From assembly GCF_017873215.1 (NCBI RefSeq), contig NZ_JAGGKA010000007.1:116279-180278 (forward strand): a stretch of DNA of 64,000 nt, in the 5' to 3' direction. The translations under genes and the position numbers were made by a program. This stretch comes from Clostridium tetanomorphum (GTDB lineage: Bacteria; Bacillota; Clostridia; Clostridiales; Clostridiaceae). Positions 63,180 through 64,000 of the stretch are shown here, piece by piece. A model generated the notes under the pieces. It worked only from the letters and a program-made list of their open reading frames with translations, was not told the origin of the DNA and did not search any database. Numbering within the stretch: position 1 is the stretch's first letter; each line of letters starts with the position of its first letter.

Positions 63180-63619
63180 CTATACTTCGTCTCGGTACTC
63201 TGATTCTTGTAGTGCTTCCACTTGAATTTCTCCCTTAACATCGAAGTCGTAGGTTCCCAAGTTCCATACAGAAGCCTACGCTAAGTTCACGACGCCTCTA
63301 TGCCGGTCATCACCTAGACAGTAAACAGGTTTCCTCTAGGTTTATCCCAAGTTAACGACTCCCCCTTGGTTTTGATGACACCCCTACGCTTTCGACACTT
63401 TAACAGCGTTTGACTTGTGTTCGTCTCCATAGCGTTCACCTGACGAATTCTAGCTCCGCCTTTTCCTTAACGCTCACTACCATAGCTTTTGACTACAGCA
63501 GCTTAAGGTGGTTTGAAACCTCCACCTGTATGGCGGTTCCAAGGGACCTTCCCTCATCTTCTGTACAGCATAGCTGCACCTATGCAACTATCGTTGCATG
63601 AGTGCGCCTTCTTGGCGCA
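63180..63619 (-). other. ribozyme domains I-III region, not coding
   Basis: Higher GC than flanking DNA and hairpin-rich; no coding frame here is credible. It explains the short open frames seen on both strands. Confidence 0.6.
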
Positions 63620-63620
63620 C

Positions 63621-64000
63621 TATCATCAGCATATCTACAAAATTTATGACCTCTTCTTTCTAGTTCTTTATCAAGGTCATCAAGTATTATGTTAGATAAA
63701 ATAGGACTTAACAGTCCACCTTGTGGTGTACCTTCTTCTGTCCTGTTAACTATACCATTTATCATAACTCCTGATGTTAAATAAGCTCTTATTAATTTTA
63801 GTACTCTTTTATCTTTAATTTTCTTTGATAACTTACTCATTAACATATCATGATTTACTTTATCAAAGAACTTATCTATGTCCACGACCCATCTATTTCC
63901 TTCATTTAATATAGATTTCAGCTTGTTTAATTGCATCATGAGCACTTTTATTAGGTCTAAAACCATAGCTAGAAGTTGAAAAATCTTCATCATAGATAAT
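63621..64000 (-). pseudogene. group II intron reverse transcriptase, frameshifted and truncated at YADD
   Basis: Reverse transcriptase segment running off the window edge. Near the edge, SYGFRPNKSAHDAIKQA is in one frame; then WVVDIDKFFDKVNHDML, EEGTPQGGLLSPILSNI and CRYADD are in another, so a frameshift lies at about 63910-63935. After the catalytic YADD (codons end at 63622) the frame is cut by the 5' end of a second intron. The rest of the protein is missing. It is inactive. Confidence 0.85.

Larger units (their letters stand above)
63015..63620 (-). mobile_element. ORF-deleted group II intron (or chimeric intron remnant)
   Basis: Reading on the minus strand, it begins GTGCGCCAAGAAGGCGCAC (63620 downward), typical of a group II intron 5' end. 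Domain I-III-like structured sequence runs to ~63175. Then ~25 codons of the C-terminal end of an intron protein follow (LNNQFFKTVGLDSLLAKYMK, ending HNS). Domain V is at about 63057-63093 and domain VI ends in CTCGAT. The start sits directly after the YADD codons of another intron's reverse transcriptase. Domain V matches that of the intron at 28033. Confidence 0.75.

Noticed and set aside
63410..63695. Two plus-strand open frames of about 60 codons
   Set aside because: They run antisense through structured group II intron RNA and the reverse transcriptase fragment; the intron explains the sequence.

Overview
The window is low-GC Firmicutes DNA. It has AT-rich codon use, strong AGGAGG-type ribosome sites, many TTG starts, and short U-tailed hairpins between genes. 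The content points to an anaerobic spore-former of Clostridium sensu stricto: [FeFe]-hydrogenase maturation genes hydE/hydG/hydF, an IspH-ribosomal-protein-S1 fusion, YyaC and CotS sporulation proteins, a clostridial glutamate dehydrogenase, and the order miaB-mutS-mutL-miaA-hfq. The species cannot be fixed from the sequence; the botulinum/sporogenes/novyi/tetani part of the genus is my guess.

Layout. 1-3.0 kb: two proton-conducting antiporter/complex-I-like membrane subunits, the first cut by the window edge. 3.2-6.5 kb: a three-gene unit of a 22-residue-repeat protein, a MoxR AAA+ ATPase and a metallopeptidase/VWA protein. 6.6-17.3 kb: DUF4397 protein, YitT, transketolase, ABC-F ATPase, two MATE exporters, polysaccharide deacetylase and an amidase-domain protein. 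17.4-20.8 kb: a HutP-family RNA-binding protein followed by a TrpXYZ-like ABC importer whose leader has a UAG-rich array and a terminator. 20.9-25.7 kb: the hydrogenase maturation operon (TM1266-like regulator, hydE, hydG, hydF, an ECF S-component-like protein) behind a structured leader that ends in a terminator. 26.1-28.1 kb: a broken group II intron interrupted by an IS4-family element. 28.3-46.0 kb: AbgT transporter, YyaC, a tiny Cys-rich protein, nitroreductase, glycosyltransferase, a guanine riboswitch with purine permease, ZIP transporter, pseudouridine synthase, YpmA-like protein, RpiR regulator, flavoprotein, cmk, ispH-rpsA, speD, CotS-family protein, GNAT and an aminotransferase. 46.3-56.2 kb: tRNA modification, mismatch repair, hfq, a PLP enzyme, and lexA divergent from a Cys-rich protein. 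56.2-62.7 kb: tyrosine recombinase, glutamate dehydrogenase, purB, DUF378 protein, HPr and an aspartate-type aminotransferase. 63.0-64.0 kb: a chimeric, decayed group II intron on the minus strand.

The most interesting signals are regulatory. (1) The leader at 17857-18105 has a good promoter, a cluster of UAG triplets, three exact copies of an 11-mer (the third over the start codon of the transporter gene) and a terminator, directly after a HutP-family gene. (2) The 20882-21117 leader of the hydrogenase maturation operon looks like a riboswitch: promoter, compact closed domain, candidate antiterminator overlapping the closing stem, and terminator. I do not recognise its class. (3) lexA and its divergent Cys-rich neighbour share a region with one good and one degenerate SOS box. 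(4) Both ends of the mobile DNA show nested insertions. Most other genes are ordinary housekeeping genes with clear family assignments.

Start codons were chosen from ribosome-site spacing. In many genes this moves the start inward from the longest open frame. No tRNA, rRNA or CRISPR array was seen.
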